DNA of 30,900 nt. Origin: a virus. The notes beneath the pieces were generated by a model, which was given only the letters and a program-made list of their open reading frames with translations, was not told where the DNA came from and made no database searches. Within the stretch, counting starts at the first letter, position 1. Each line of letters starts with the position of its first letter. Of the stretch, positions 12,664 to 21,126 are shown piece after piece. The DNA is taken from positions 1 to 30,900 of the IMG/VR virus record IMGVR_UViG_3300025941_000074, one strand, 5' to 3'. A program made the translations under genes and the position numbers.

Positions 12664-15080
12664 GCGTGGAAACCGATCTCGAGGAAGCCGACAGCTTCAA
12701 GGGCGACGGCGACAGCAAGCCCAAGTCGAGCGCATCGGTGCTGGCAGCGCTGCGCAAGGCCGAAGATGCGTTCCGGCCGTGGCAGACGACGTGCGACCTG
12801 ATCGACCGCATCTACAACCTCGACGGCTATCTCGACGGGTTCGGGCCGGACTGGGGGAGCTGGAAGGACAGCGAACTGGACCTGTTCTGGGCCAGCTTCG
12901 AAATCCTCAAGCCCGCGGTCTATTCGAGGCCACCCCAGCCCGTCGTTGCCCCGCTGTTCAAGGACGGTGAGGCGATCATGAACGTCACCGCCGAGATGCT
13001 GGAGCGCTGCGCCATTTCGGTGTTCAAGCGCACGGGCATTGACGACGTGATGCTTGGGGCGCGGGATGACCTGATCTTCGCCGGGCGCGGGCCTCTCTGG
13101 GTCCGCCACGAGGTCGAGAAGGGCAAGCACGCCGTCTGCGTCGAGCATAAGGACCGGCTCGACTTCCTCCACGAGCCGGCCCGCAAATGGTCCGAGGTCG
13201 GCTGGGCTGCAGGTGCGGCATGGCTGACGCGCAAGGAAATGCGCGCGCGCTTCCGCAGGACCAGCGGCGATGCGTACCAACGCGCGCAATATACGCTCTA
13301 CCGGGGCCGCGACGACGGCGACAACGACCGCGACCTTGAGAAGCGCGCCGCGACGCGCAAGGCCAAGGTCTGGGAGGTCTGGCACAAGGCCGACAGCCGC
13401 GTCTACTGGGTGACGGACGGCTGCGACGTGTTCCTCGATGAAGGCGAACCGCACCTTGAGCTGTCCGGCTTCTTCCCGTGCCCCAAGCCAGCCTATGCGA
13501 CGCTTCGCCGCCGGTCGTTGATCCCCGTTCCCGACTGGGAGCGCTACGCCGTCCACTTCCGCAAGATCAGCGAACTGACGCGCCGCATCTACTCACTGCT
13601 CGATGCGGTGAAGATGAAGGGCATCGTTGCCGGTGGCGGGGATGTGGGCGACGCGATCGAGGCCGTTCTCAAGGACGACAGCGACGAGATCATCATCCCC
13701 GTGCCCGGCGCCGCATTGCTGGCACAAGGCGCAACGCCGCTGGTCGTGTGGCTGCCCCTCGCCGAGATCGCGACCGCGATTCAGGGGCTGATCGAGGCCC
13801 GCGGGCAGCTTATCCAGGACTTCTATCAGCTCTCCGGCATCTCCGACATCATGCGCGGCGCCACGGAAGCCGAGGAGACGCTAGGGGCGCAGGAACTCAA
13901 ATCGCAATACGGTTCGGTGCGCGTCCGCGAGAAGTCGTGCGAGCTGCAGCGCGTCGCCGCCGATGCGGTCAAGATCGCCGCCGAGATCATCGCCGAGAAG
14001 TTCCCGCAGGACCAGATGCTCGAAATGTCGGGCATGACGATTCCGACCCGCGCCGAGCTTGAGCACAAGGTCAAGGAACTCGAAGCCGCGGCGCGCAAGG
14101 AACTGCACGAACTCGGCGAGAAGGCCAAGCAGGCCGCCGCGCAACAGCCGCAACAGCCGCAACAGGGCGGGCAGCAGGGCCAGCAGATCGACCCGGCACA
14201 GGCACAGCAGGCGTTCGAGCAAGCGCAGCAGCAGATCATGGCCAAGTACGCGCCGCAGCTTGCCCAGATCGAAGAGCAAGTGCCGATTGAGGACGTGATG
14301 AAGCTGCTGCGCGACGACCGCGCCCGCGGCTTTGCGTTCGAGATCGAAAGCAGCTCCACCATCCTCACCGACGAGCTTGCCGAGAAGCGCAGCCGCAACG
14401 AGTTCATGGGCGAGTTTTCGAGCGCTACGCAGTCATTGCAGGGCCTCATGGCGATGGGCGAGCCGGGCGCCAAGCTTGCCGGCGCGATGCTCAAGTTCGT
14501 GCTGGCGCCGTACCGCGCGGGCCGCGAACTGGACGGGGCGATAGACGAGTTCATCGACGCGGCGCCCGAGATGGCGGCGAAGGCCGCGGCTGCAAGCGGC
14601 GAGAGCGACGATCTGGCGGCGGCCAACAAGATGCTGGGCGAGGCCGAACTGGCCAAGGCGCGCGCCGCAACGATGAAGGTGGAAGCCGACGCGCGGAACG
14701 ACCAAGCCGAGATGCAGCGCAAGATGGCCGAACTGCAGCAGAGCGCCTTTGCCGCGCAGATGAAGGGGCAGCAAGAGAACGCGAAGCTCAAGGGCCAGCT
14801 TACCGAGCAGGCCGCGAAAATCCACCTCATGGAAGCGCAGACCGCGCAAATCCTCCACGCCATCGGCCTAGATGTCCGCAAGCAGGACTTGGCCGAATAC
14901 AAGTTCGTCGCCGACGAAAACCGCGCTGCGGCCGACCAGCAGATGCAGCAGGTCGAGATGCAGCAAGGCGTCGAGGATCGCGAGACGGAGAACCAGTTCC
15001 GCGAGCGCGGCGAAGAACGCGCCGATCGGCAGCAAGACTTGTCCGAGCGCACGGCATTGAATGGAGGCGGGGATGCCTAG
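12660..15080 (+). CDS. Portal protein, P22-like, with long barrel extension
   Basis: The 806-residue product is a large portal of the podovirus (P22) type. The crown and stem region holds the ISDIMRGATEAEETLGAQEL segment and the helix that follows (YGSVRVREKSCELQRVAADA) at about residues 393-438, which is characteristic. The C-terminal 280 residues are Gln/Ala/Lys-rich coiled helices, including a run of QQPQQPQQ, as expected for the barrel that extends into the capsid. It forms the dodecameric ring that binds TerL during packaging and the tail adaptor later. It overlaps TerL (ATGA) and the following gene by 8 bases. Confidence 0.93.
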   Translation: MSVETDLEEADSFKGDGDSKPKSSASVLAALRKAEDAFRPWQTTCDLIDRIYNLDGYLDGFGPDWGSWKDSELDLFWASFEILKPAVYSRPPQPVVAPLFKDGEAIMNVTAEMLERCAISVFKRTGIDDVMLGARDDLIFAGRGPLWVRHEVEKGKHAVCVEHKDRLDFLHEPARKWSEVGWAAGAAWLTRKEMRARFRRTSGDAYQRAQYTLYRGRDDGDNDRDLEKRAATRKAKVWEVWHKADSRVYWVTDGCDVFLDEGEPHLELSGFFPCPKPAYATLRRRSLIPVPDWERYAVHFRKISELTRRIYSLLDAVKMKGIVAGGGDVGDAIEAVLKDDSDEIIIPVPGAALLAQGATPLVVWLPLAEIATAIQGLIEARGQLIQDFYQLSGISDIMRGATEAEETLGAQELKSQYGSVRVREKSCELQRVAADAVKIAAEIIAEKFPQDQMLEMSGMTIPTRAELEHKVKELEAAARKELHELGEKAKQAAAQQPQQPQQGGQQGQQIDPAQAQQAFEQAQQQIMAKYAPQLAQIEEQVPIEDVMKLLRDDRARGFAFEIESSSTILTDELAEKRSRNEFMGEFSSATQSLQGLMAMGEPGAKLAGAMLKFVLAPYRAGRELDGAIDEFIDAAPEMAAKAAAASGESDDLAAANKMLGEAELAKARAATMKVEADARNDQAEMQRKMAELQQSAFAAQMKGQQENAKLKGQLTEQAAKIHLMEAQTAQILHAIGLDVRKQDLAEYKFVADENRAAADQQMQQVEMQQGVEDRETENQFRERGEERADRQQDLSERTALNGGGDA
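14142..14165 (+). repeat. Low-complexity CAA/CAG-CCG repeat in the portal gene
   Basis: A tandem 9-bp unit (CAACAGCCG) is repeated here and encodes the QQPQQP run. It is the most likely spot in the window for repeat-length variation. It sits in the flexible link between the portal stem and barrel. Confidence 0.6.
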
Positions 15081-16842
15081 CGGTCCCGCCGTCACCCTGG
15101 TCGCGTTCGGCGGCCTGCCCATCATGCCCGTAGATGACGGCGCGCCGCTCATGTCGCGCGTGGATAGCGGGGGCATCGCCGTCAGCTATTCGGCCACAGG
15201 AACGCCCTTCGTTGTCGAGGGCGGCATCACGCCGCCGGACCAAAACCCGGCGACCGCGCGAGATAGACTGATCACGAGCGCGGACGGGCTGAACAGCTAC
15301 AGCACCAACTTCACGCTCACCTACAACAGCCTGGTCGTGAAGCTCTACGCCATCAACGGCAGCGACACCGTGCCCACGGTCGCGGCGACGTTCGACGGTG
15401 TTGCCATGACACAGATCGGGCTTGAGGCCGAAGCCGTAGCGGGCACCAGCGTTGTCGCCGCCTTCGCGCTTCGCGGCGCCCATGCCGGGACAAAGGCGCT
15501 GGCGATCACCACCACCGGTGGCTCGCTGGGCTTTGGCGCGCTCCGCATCACCGAAGTTGCCGGGCTTACCTCGGACTGGGCTGCGAACGCGCACTGGACC
15601 GGCCCTGAGAACGATATTGCAGGCTTGGACGACGTTATCGAGGTCGATGCGCCCGATGGGCCAGCGGCCGGCGCGGCGATCGTTTCAACCATCGCCGGCT
15701 GGGCCGACTGGACCGCCTACCCCATCGACCCGCGGTATAGCGACACCGAACAATGGGCCAATTCCCACCTGTTCAGTTCGGATAAGAGCGCGGCGTGGCG
15801 GTTCGGCTATGCGCTCAGCCCATCGGGCGAAGGCAGCAACCTCTATCGGTTCGATTCCGACAATAGCAGCCTCTTCTCGCCCAACGGCGCCGTGTTCCAG
15901 TTGAAGGGTGCTAGCATCACCACCATTGGCACGGCTTGGACCTCGCAAGCCTCCGCCGCCGATGTCCAGTGGTTCGATGTGGCGTGGGCGCCGAGCCTGA
16001 ACCTGTTCTGCGCCGTAGCGCTCACCGGCACGAACAACGGCGTGATGACCTCGCCTGATGGCATCACCTGGACGACGCGCGTCCCCGCCGCGAACAATGC
16101 GTGGCGAGCCATCTGCTGGTCGCCGGACCTGTCGCTGTTTGCCGTGTCGGGCTCTACCGGAACGGGCAACCGGTTGATGACCTCGCCTGATGGGATCAAT
16201 TGGACGATACGCACCAGCACCGCCGACAATAGCTGGGTCGACATCGCTTGGTCGCCGTCGCTGGCGCTGTTCTGCACCGTGGCGCAGTCGGTCAACCGCG
16301 CCATGACCTCGCCAACGGGGGTCACCTGGACGCAGCGCACAACGGCGTCATCGGCGACTTGGACCTCGATCTGTTGGGCCGACACGCTTGGCATGTTCGT
16401 CGCGGTCGGCACCAACGCGGTGCAAACATCGGTCAACGGCACGGCATGGGTACTGCAGACGGCTCAGACCGGCACCTGGACCGCGGTTACATGGTCGCAC
16501 GAATTGGGCCTGCTGGTCGCGGTCGCCTCGGGCACCGCGCCATCGGCATCCATGACTTCTCCGGACGGCGTGACGTGGACGCTCCACACTGGCGCCATCC
16601 CGACCGGGGGATGCACTGGCGTCACTTGGGCGGCGTCAATCGGGCTGTTCGTGGCGACCTCGACCGCTTCCACCAATTCGATTTGCACGTCGCCGGACGG
16701 CATTTTCTGGACCCGCCAGACCACGCCCACATCGCTGAACAGCAGCACGTGGCGAAACCTCTGCTGGTCCCCGCAACTGAGCAAGCTCGTCGCCGTGGCT
16801 TCGGCCGGGACAGCCGGACATTTCGTGATGAGTGCACCGTAA
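15073..16842 (+). CDS. Virion-associated protein with C-terminal seven-bladed beta-propeller
   Basis: The 589-residue product begins MPSGPAVTLVAFGGLPIM; ATG 15073 has GGAGG five bases upstream. Residues up to about 280 are beta-rich and unassigned. From about residue 290, seven repeats of roughly 40 residues follow the pattern W-x-x-(I/V)-x-W-(S/A)-x-x-L-x-L-F-x-x-V ... MTSPDG-x-x-WT-x-R. The repeat cores begin WFDVAW, WRAICW, WVDIAW, WTSICW, WTAVTW, CTGVTW and WRNLCW. A WTSQ strand before the first repeat and the missing terminal WT strand in the last indicate closure of the ring by the N-terminal strand. It lies between portal and scaffold, so a head-surface or portal-vertex protein, perhaps for binding a cell surface sugar, is likely. 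Confidence 0.8.
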   Translation: MPSGPAVTLVAFGGLPIMPVDDGAPLMSRVDSGGIAVSYSATGTPFVVEGGITPPDQNPATARDRLITSADGLNSYSTNFTLTYNSLVVKLYAINGSDTVPTVAATFDGVAMTQIGLEAEAVAGTSVVAAFALRGAHAGTKALAITTTGGSLGFGALRITEVAGLTSDWAANAHWTGPENDIAGLDDVIEVDAPDGPAAGAAIVSTIAGWADWTAYPIDPRYSDTEQWANSHLFSSDKSAAWRFGYALSPSGEGSNLYRFDSDNSSLFSPNGAVFQLKGASITTIGTAWTSQASAADVQWFDVAWAPSLNLFCAVALTGTNNGVMTSPDGITWTTRVPAANNAWRAICWSPDLSLFAVSGSTGTGNRLMTSPDGINWTIRTSTADNSWVDIAWSPSLALFCTVAQSVNRAMTSPTGVTWTQRTTASSATWTSICWADTLGMFVAVGTNAVQTSVNGTAWVLQTAQTGTWTAVTWSHELGLLVAVASGTAPSASMTSPDGVTWTLHTGAIPTGGCTGVTWAASIGLFVATSTASTNSICTSPDGIFWTRQTTPTSLNSSTWRNLCWSPQLSKLVAVASAGTAGHFVMSAP

Positions 16843-16863
16843 TTTAGCAAGGGAGTCAACGAC

Positions 16864-17301
16864 ATGGTAGCCAATGCGAACAGGTTCGTGGAGCTGGGCA
16901 TGGTCCCGGAACTCGCGACCGAAGTGAAAGCGCAGATCGACGCCAATCTCCCGGTCACGCCGGATTCGATCGTCAACGCCGACATCAACTCGGCCGCGGC
17001 GATCGACCTGTCGAAGCTGGCCACCGGCTCGTTGCCGAGCGGGATCAAGGTCGCGCACGCCAACATTACGGCCGGCACCATCGTCAATGCGGACATCAAT
17101 GCGTCGGCGGCAATTGCCAGCACGAAGCTGTCCTCCACCACTGCGGTAGCGGCGCTGGTCGCCTTGACCGACAACAGCGGTGGCACGCCGAGCGACACCA
17201 TCCCCGACGTGCCCGGCAGCTATACCGAGGCGACGCTCGCCAACCAGATCGCGTCGCTGACGACCAAGATCAACGCGATCATCGCGGCGATCAAGACCTG
17301 A
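16864..17301 (+). CDS. Short fibre-like structural protein (head-fibre type)
   Basis: The 145-residue product holds two copies of an IVNADINxxAAIxxxKL unit (residues ~36-52 and ~73-89). It ends in SYTEATLANQIASLTTKINA IIAAIKT, a heptad-like helix suited to a trimeric coiled coil. The DNSGGTPSDTIPDVPGSYTE linker before it is common in phage head-fibre and small fibre proteins. GGGAG precedes the ATG. It follows the beta-propeller gene, and the two may form one accessory spike on the capsid; that link is inferred. Confidence 0.75.
   Translation: MVANANRFVELGMVPELATEVKAQIDANLPVTPDSIVNADINSAAAIDLSKLATGSLPSGIKVAHANITAGTIVNADINASAAIASTKLSSTTAVAALVALTDNSGGTPSDTIPDVPGSYTEATLANQIASLTTKINAIIAAIKT
16969..17130 (+). 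repeat. Two 51-bp diverged repeats in the fibre gene
   Basis: Bases 16969-17019 and 17080-17130 both encode IVNADIN-x-(A/S)-A-A-I-x-x-x-KL. They keep the same frame and are 111 bp apart. The DNA has drifted mostly at third positions, so this is an old internal duplication. Confidence 0.7.
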
Positions 17302-17304
17302 GCC

Positions 17305-17685
17305 GTGCCGCTGTACGACTTCCGATGCGGCGAGGGCCATCTGTTCGAGCGGATGGTCCCGCTTGCCCGCTTCGCCGAGCCCCAGCTTTGCGAGTGCGGC
17401 TCGGCGACGCAGCGGCTCGTCTCGGCGCCTCGGCTCGCCCCCACGGACGCAATCGAGCCGATCCGGGGCGCTGACGGCAAGATGCACGACAGCCTGTCCG
17501 GCTATCGTCGCACGCTCGAGCCCGGGGGCAACCCAAAGGGCGAACGCTACCTCGAGATCGGCAACGAGGAAATGCCCGTCGTGACCAAGGACTTCGACCG
17601 CAAGCAGCGGCGCGACGACATCAAGGCCGGAATCGAAGACGTGCGCAACGGGCGGGTTCCGCCTCCTGTCGCGCTGGAGATGTGA
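17305..17685 (+). CDS. FmdB-like zinc-ribbon protein
   Basis: The 126-residue product begins MPLYDFRCGEGHLFERMVPL and continues with a CECG pair near residue 33, the CxxxH...CxCG pattern of the FmdB-type zinc ribbon. The rest is polar and helical. The start is GTG 17305, which alone gives the family's MPLYDF(R)C opening. Similar proteins are frequent in phage head-gene clusters next to the scaffold. Its role there is unknown: assembly factor or minor component. Confidence 0.8.
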   Translation: MPLYDFRCGEGHLFERMVPLARFAEPQLCECGSATQRLVSAPRLAPTDAIEPIRGADGKMHDSLSGYRRTLEPGGNPKGERYLEIGNEEMPVVTKDFDRKQRRDDIKAGIEDVRNGRVPPPVALEM

Positions 17686-17686
17686 C

Positions 17687-18910
17687 ATGGACCTGCAAGA
17701 GCCCCTTTCCACCACGCTCGACACCGAAGCGACCCCGAGCGCGTCCGGGGGCGGGATGCCGTCGCTCACCGAGCCCGAGGCGACCAAGCCCGAGGCCAAG
17801 CCGGAAACCGCTCGCGAGTCCATTCAGGCGGCGCTGCGCGAAACCGAGGACAAGGCGCTCGGCGAGGCGGAAAAAGCCGAACAGGCAGCCAAGGATGCCA
17901 AGGCAGAGAAGGTCGCCGACAAGCCCGCAGCGGACGGCAAGGAAGCGAAGGCAGAGCCCGAGGCCAAGGAACCGGCCAAGGTCGCCGAGACGCCCGCGAA
18001 AGCCGCTCCCGAGGCCGGAGAGGCCGATGCGGACGCGACGGATGCCGAGAAGGCCGGCGAGCGCACCGAGGCACGCAGCACGCGCGGAGAGCCGCCGCGC
18101 AACTTCCTGCCCGATAGCCGCGAGGTCTGGCGCAACGTCCCCAATGTCGTGAAGCGCGATATCGAGACGATGGCGCGCGACCATGCCGCCGAGATCGAGC
18201 ACCACCGCGCCGCGTCCGAGCGCTATTCGCAGATCCGAGATTTCGATGAACTGGCCAAGTCCAACGGGCGCGAATTGCGCGACAGCCTGACCAAACTGGC
18301 GCAGATCGAGCACCAGATGAAGACGAGTCCGTTGACGGCGCTCAACAGCATCCTGATGGAAGTCGGGCCGCGCAAGGCCGACGGGCAGCCGGTTTCCATC
18401 CGCGAAGTCGCGCAGTTCGTCATGTCGCAGACCGATGAAGGCTATCAGCGGCTCATGCAGCAGGGCCAGCCGCAACAGCAACAGCCGCAGGTCGATCCCG
18501 AGGTCGCCCGGCTCAAGCAGCATGTCGCCGATCTGGAGACGCGGATGGTGACGGCGAGCATCATCCAACCCTTCGCCGACAAGCACCCGCGCTATCAGGA
18601 ACCGCAGATTCAGACCGATATTGCAATGTTCCTGAAAAGCGATAGAATATCCCAGAGCATGAGCCCGTCTGATCGACTGGCGGCGGCTTACGAAATGGCT
18701 GTGCGGATCAACCCCGCCTCCAGTTCCGTAACCATCGACCACTCCGCGGACGCCATGCCCGAACGCCGCGCTGATAACGACTTCGGCGGCTCCAAATCCA
18801 TCAAATCATCGCCTGGTTCAGTGACGGAAACCGTCGAGGATCAGGCTAAGGGCGGCGAAACGGCCCGGGAAAGCATCCTGGCAGAGTTGCGGCGCCTTAA
18901 CCGAGCTTGA
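17687..18910 (+). CDS. Capsid scaffolding protein
   Basis: The 407-residue product is highly charged and low in complexity, with an Ala/Glu/Lys-rich N-terminal 130 residues. The central coiled-coil-prone region (LAKSNGRELRDSLTKLAQIE) is followed by a Gln run (QQGQPQQQQPQVD), and a basic terminal helix (ESILAELRRLNRA) suited to coat-protein binding. It has no cysteine-rich or enzymatic motif. Its position directly before the major capsid gene, together with this composition, is the standard signature of a scaffold that guides procapsid assembly and is then expelled. Confidence 0.85.
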   Translation: MDLQEPLSTTLDTEATPSASGGGMPSLTEPEATKPEAKPETARESIQAALRETEDKALGEAEKAEQAAKDAKAEKVADKPAADGKEAKAEPEAKEPAKVAETPAKAAPEAGEADADATDAEKAGERTEARSTRGEPPRNFLPDSREVWRNVPNVVKRDIETMARDHAAEIEHHRAASERYSQIRDFDELAKSNGRELRDSLTKLAQIEHQMKTSPLTALNSILMEVGPRKADGQPVSIREVAQFVMSQTDEGYQRLMQQGQPQQQQPQVDPEVARLKQHVADLETRMVTASIIQPFADKHPRYQEPQIQTDIAMFLKSDRISQSMSPSDRLAAAYEMAVRINPASSSVTIDHSADAMPERRADNDFGGSKSIKSSPGSVTETVEDQAKGGETARESILAELRRLNRA

Positions 18911-18922
18911 GGAGCCCGACCC

Positions 18923-19933
18923 ATGTCGATCAACAGCGATCGCAATTATGGCCAGCTTCTGACCGCCGCCACCGCGCGGCGCAGCAAGGCCATCCAGGAT
19001 ATCGTCTACAATTCCACCCCGCTGACCCGCATCCTTCGCAACGAAGGCCGCATCAAGGTCAAGCGTGCCGGCGGCCCCGAGCTTCGGATTCCGGTCCAGT
19101 TCGACAAGCTGACGGCGCAGTGGTTCACCGGCTACGACAAGATCGAGATCACGCCGCAGGAACTGCTCAACTCGGCCGTGTTCAACTGGTCGCGCGTCGT
19201 CGGCATGTTCTCGCTGAACGGCACCGAGCTGCTTTACACGCGCGGCGAGGAGGAGCTGGTCGACCTCATGGAGTTCTACATGGACTCCGCCGAGAAGGCC
19301 GTGAAGGAGACCTTTGAGGTCGGCATGGTCGGCGACGGCACCAGCGACGGCGGGCGCCAGATGATCGGGCTGGGCGGGGCGATCCCCATCCTGCCGAACA
19401 CCGGCATCTATGGCGGCATCGACCGCGGCACCGTGACCGAATGGCGCACCAGCACCTTCGATATCCCGAACGGCGACGTGCTCAGCTATACGACGTGGGA
19501 CTCGACCACGGCGCGGCCGATCATCGAATATATCTCGCTCGCCCGCTCGCGGAACGGCCGGTACGCCGACCTGATCATCGCCGACGCGCTCAGCTATGCG
19601 CCTATTTCCGCATCGTTCGTCGCGCACCAGCGGCTGGCGTCGGAACGGCTCGCCAAGCTGGGCTTTGCCGGCCTCACCTACATGACCCCGGCTGGTCCGG
19701 TGGACATCGTGGCGGCAGGCGGCATCGGCAATGTCATGCCGACCAGCACCTTCTTCGGCATCGACACCGAAGGGCTGAGCATCTGGGAGTTCCCGGGTCA
19801 GCAGTTCGTGCCGTTCCATCCCGGCAACGGGCTTCGTCCGATCAACCAGGATGCGGTTGCGCAGGGCATCGTGTGGTCGGGCCAGCTCGTGCTCGAAAAC
19901 CCGCTGTTCAGCTACCGCGGCATCACGATCTAA
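18923..19933 (+). CDS. Major capsid protein (HK97-fold type)
   Basis: The 336-residue product has the usual pattern of a phage coat protein: an N-terminal helix-rich arm (YGQLLTAATARRSKAIQDIV), and a spine helix region (EEELVDLMEFYMDSAEKAVKETFEVGM). This is followed by a beta-rich P-domain that includes GIGNVMPTSTFFGIDTEGL, ending in LVLENPLFSYRGITI. GAGGAG lies about nine bases before the ATG. It follows the scaffold by 12 bases. Hundreds of copies would form the icosahedral shell. Family-level call is firm from context; the specific subfamily is not named. Confidence 0.9.
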   Translation: MSINSDRNYGQLLTAATARRSKAIQDIVYNSTPLTRILRNEGRIKVKRAGGPELRIPVQFDKLTAQWFTGYDKIEITPQELLNSAVFNWSRVVGMFSLNGTELLYTRGEEELVDLMEFYMDSAEKAVKETFEVGMVGDGTSDGGRQMIGLGGAIPILPNTGIYGGIDRGTVTEWRTSTFDIPNGDVLSYTTWDSTTARPIIEYISLARSRNGRYADLIIADALSYAPISASFVAHQRLASERLAKLGFAGLTYMTPAGPVDIVAAGGIGNVMPTSTFFGIDTEGLSIWEFPGQQFVPFHPGNGLRPINQDAVAQGIVWSGQLVLENPLFSYRGITI

Positions 19934-19948
19934 CCAGGAGCGAGGACC

Positions 19949-20323
19949 ATGACTGTATCGACCACCACCCCGTTCCGGATGAACCCGAGCCTCGGGCCGG
20001 ACCTCAACCAGGTCGTGAAGAAGGATCAGGTCTGGTACGCCGGAGCTGGTCGCGCCGCGGCCGGTGCCGGGCAGATCGCCAGCCCGCAGCTCGGCGACAC
20101 GGCGTTCGGCGACAATGGCCGCGAATATATGTGGGTCCAGGCGTCGGCGACCATTACGGTCGCCGCTGACCCGGGCACGCAGGTTGCCGTCACCGTCACC
20201 GCCCCGGACAACATCACCGTGGCGACCGGCTCGGGAGGTTGGTATGCCCCGCATACTGGCTTCTATTCGGGCACGCTCGTCTCGGGCGACCGCTTCTGGG
20301 TCGCCAAGGGCACGGCGCCGTAA
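19949..20323 (+). CDS. Small head protein, probable capsid decoration
   Basis: The 124-residue product is beta-rich, with the stretch ATITVAADPGTQVAVTVTAP and a C-terminal YSGTLVSGDRFWVAKGTAP. Size, composition and position directly after the coat gene fit a decoration or cement protein that stabilises the expanded shell. GAGGA precedes the ATG. It is followed at once by a strong hairpin. No family is recognised with certainty. Confidence 0.75.
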   Translation: MTVSTTTPFRMNPSLGPDLNQVVKKDQVWYAGAGRAAAGAGQIASPQLGDTAFGDNGREYMWVQASATITVAADPGTQVAVTVTAPDNITVATGSGGWYAPHTGFYSGTLVSGDRFWVAKGTAP

Positions 20324-20335
20324 CCTCGCGCGGGG

Positions 20336-20361
20336 TGGCCGGGCGGCTGCACGCCCGGCCA
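20336..20361 (+). terminator. Strong GC hairpin after the head genes
   Basis: TGGCCGGGCG (20336-20345) and CGCCCGGCCA (20352-20361) form a perfect 10-bp stem with a six-base loop. It is followed by a C/T-rich stretch, not a clear U-run. It stands in the only sizeable gap (74 bp) of the structural operon, after the two most abundant head proteins. It probably lowers transcription into the tail genes or protects the upstream mRNA 3' end. Confidence 0.65.
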
Positions 20362-20397
20362 TTCCCCTCCCCTTCCAACCGCCCCGGAGCCTGACCC

Positions 20398-21123
20398 ATG
20401 ACCCGCATTGTCGAGATCGACCCCCGCGAGATCACCATCACCCCGGTGTTCAAGATGATGAACATCGAGAACGTGCCCAAGTCCGAGCGCGCCGGTCATC
20501 TTGTCATGGAAATGCACGAGTGCGTCGAGGTGCGCTTTGCCGGCTCCAAGAACTACTCGCCGATCTTCCCGGCCGGCGCCTTTTCGCGGCGCGAGGGCAA
20601 CACCGTCATCACCTATGCCGAGCGCTGGCCCGAGCAATACCGCCAGTTCAAGGAAGGCAACCCGCAGGAAGCCAACGGCACGCCGCTGGAGATGCTGCGC
20701 CCCTACAACATCACGCCCGAAGCGCTGTCGCTGTGCCGCGCGCTGAAAATCTATTCGATCGAAGCGCTGCACCATCTCGAGGGGTCGGCCGCCAAGTCGC
20801 TCGGCATGAGCGCCAACAAGCTCAAGGATGCCGCGCGCCAGTTCATGGCCGACCGCGCGAAGAACTCCGGCGCGCTGGATGAGCTGGAAATGCTCAAGGC
20901 GCGCATCGCCGAACTCGAATCCGCATCGACGCGCGTTCCGGCGGCCGATCCCAAGCCCGAGGAAATCGAGGCGGCGGTTGCGACGGCGGATGCTGCGTAT
21001 CAGGCGATGGAAGACCCGGCGCTCAAGGACTTGATCCGCGACCGCACCGGCATCCGTCCGGCGGGCAACCCGAGCCGCGACACGCTGCTGCGCACGCTCA
21101 AGGAACTGGACGAGGCAGCCTGA
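20398..21123 (+). CDS. Structural or head-completion protein, unknown family
   Basis: The 241-residue product has a beta-rich N-terminal half (residues 1-100, e.g. IVEIDPREITITPVFKMMNI) and a helical C-terminal half with LDELEMLKARIAELESAS as a coiled coil. A polar, acidic end (RDTLLRTLKELDEAA) follows. It lies between the head genes and the tail adaptor and is probably a virion component or a tail-assembly factor. I do not recognise a specific family. Confidence 0.75.
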   Translation: MTRIVEIDPREITITPVFKMMNIENVPKSERAGHLVMEMHECVEVRFAGSKNYSPIFPAGAFSRREGNTVITYAERWPEQYRQFKEGNPQEANGTPLEMLRPYNITPEALSLCRALKIYSIEALHHLEGSAAKSLGMSANKLKDAARQFMADRAKNSGALDELEMLKARIAELESASTRVPAADPKPEEIEAAVATADAAYQAMEDPALKDLIRDRTGIRPAGNPSRDTLLRTLKELDEAA

Positions 21124-21126
21124 CCC

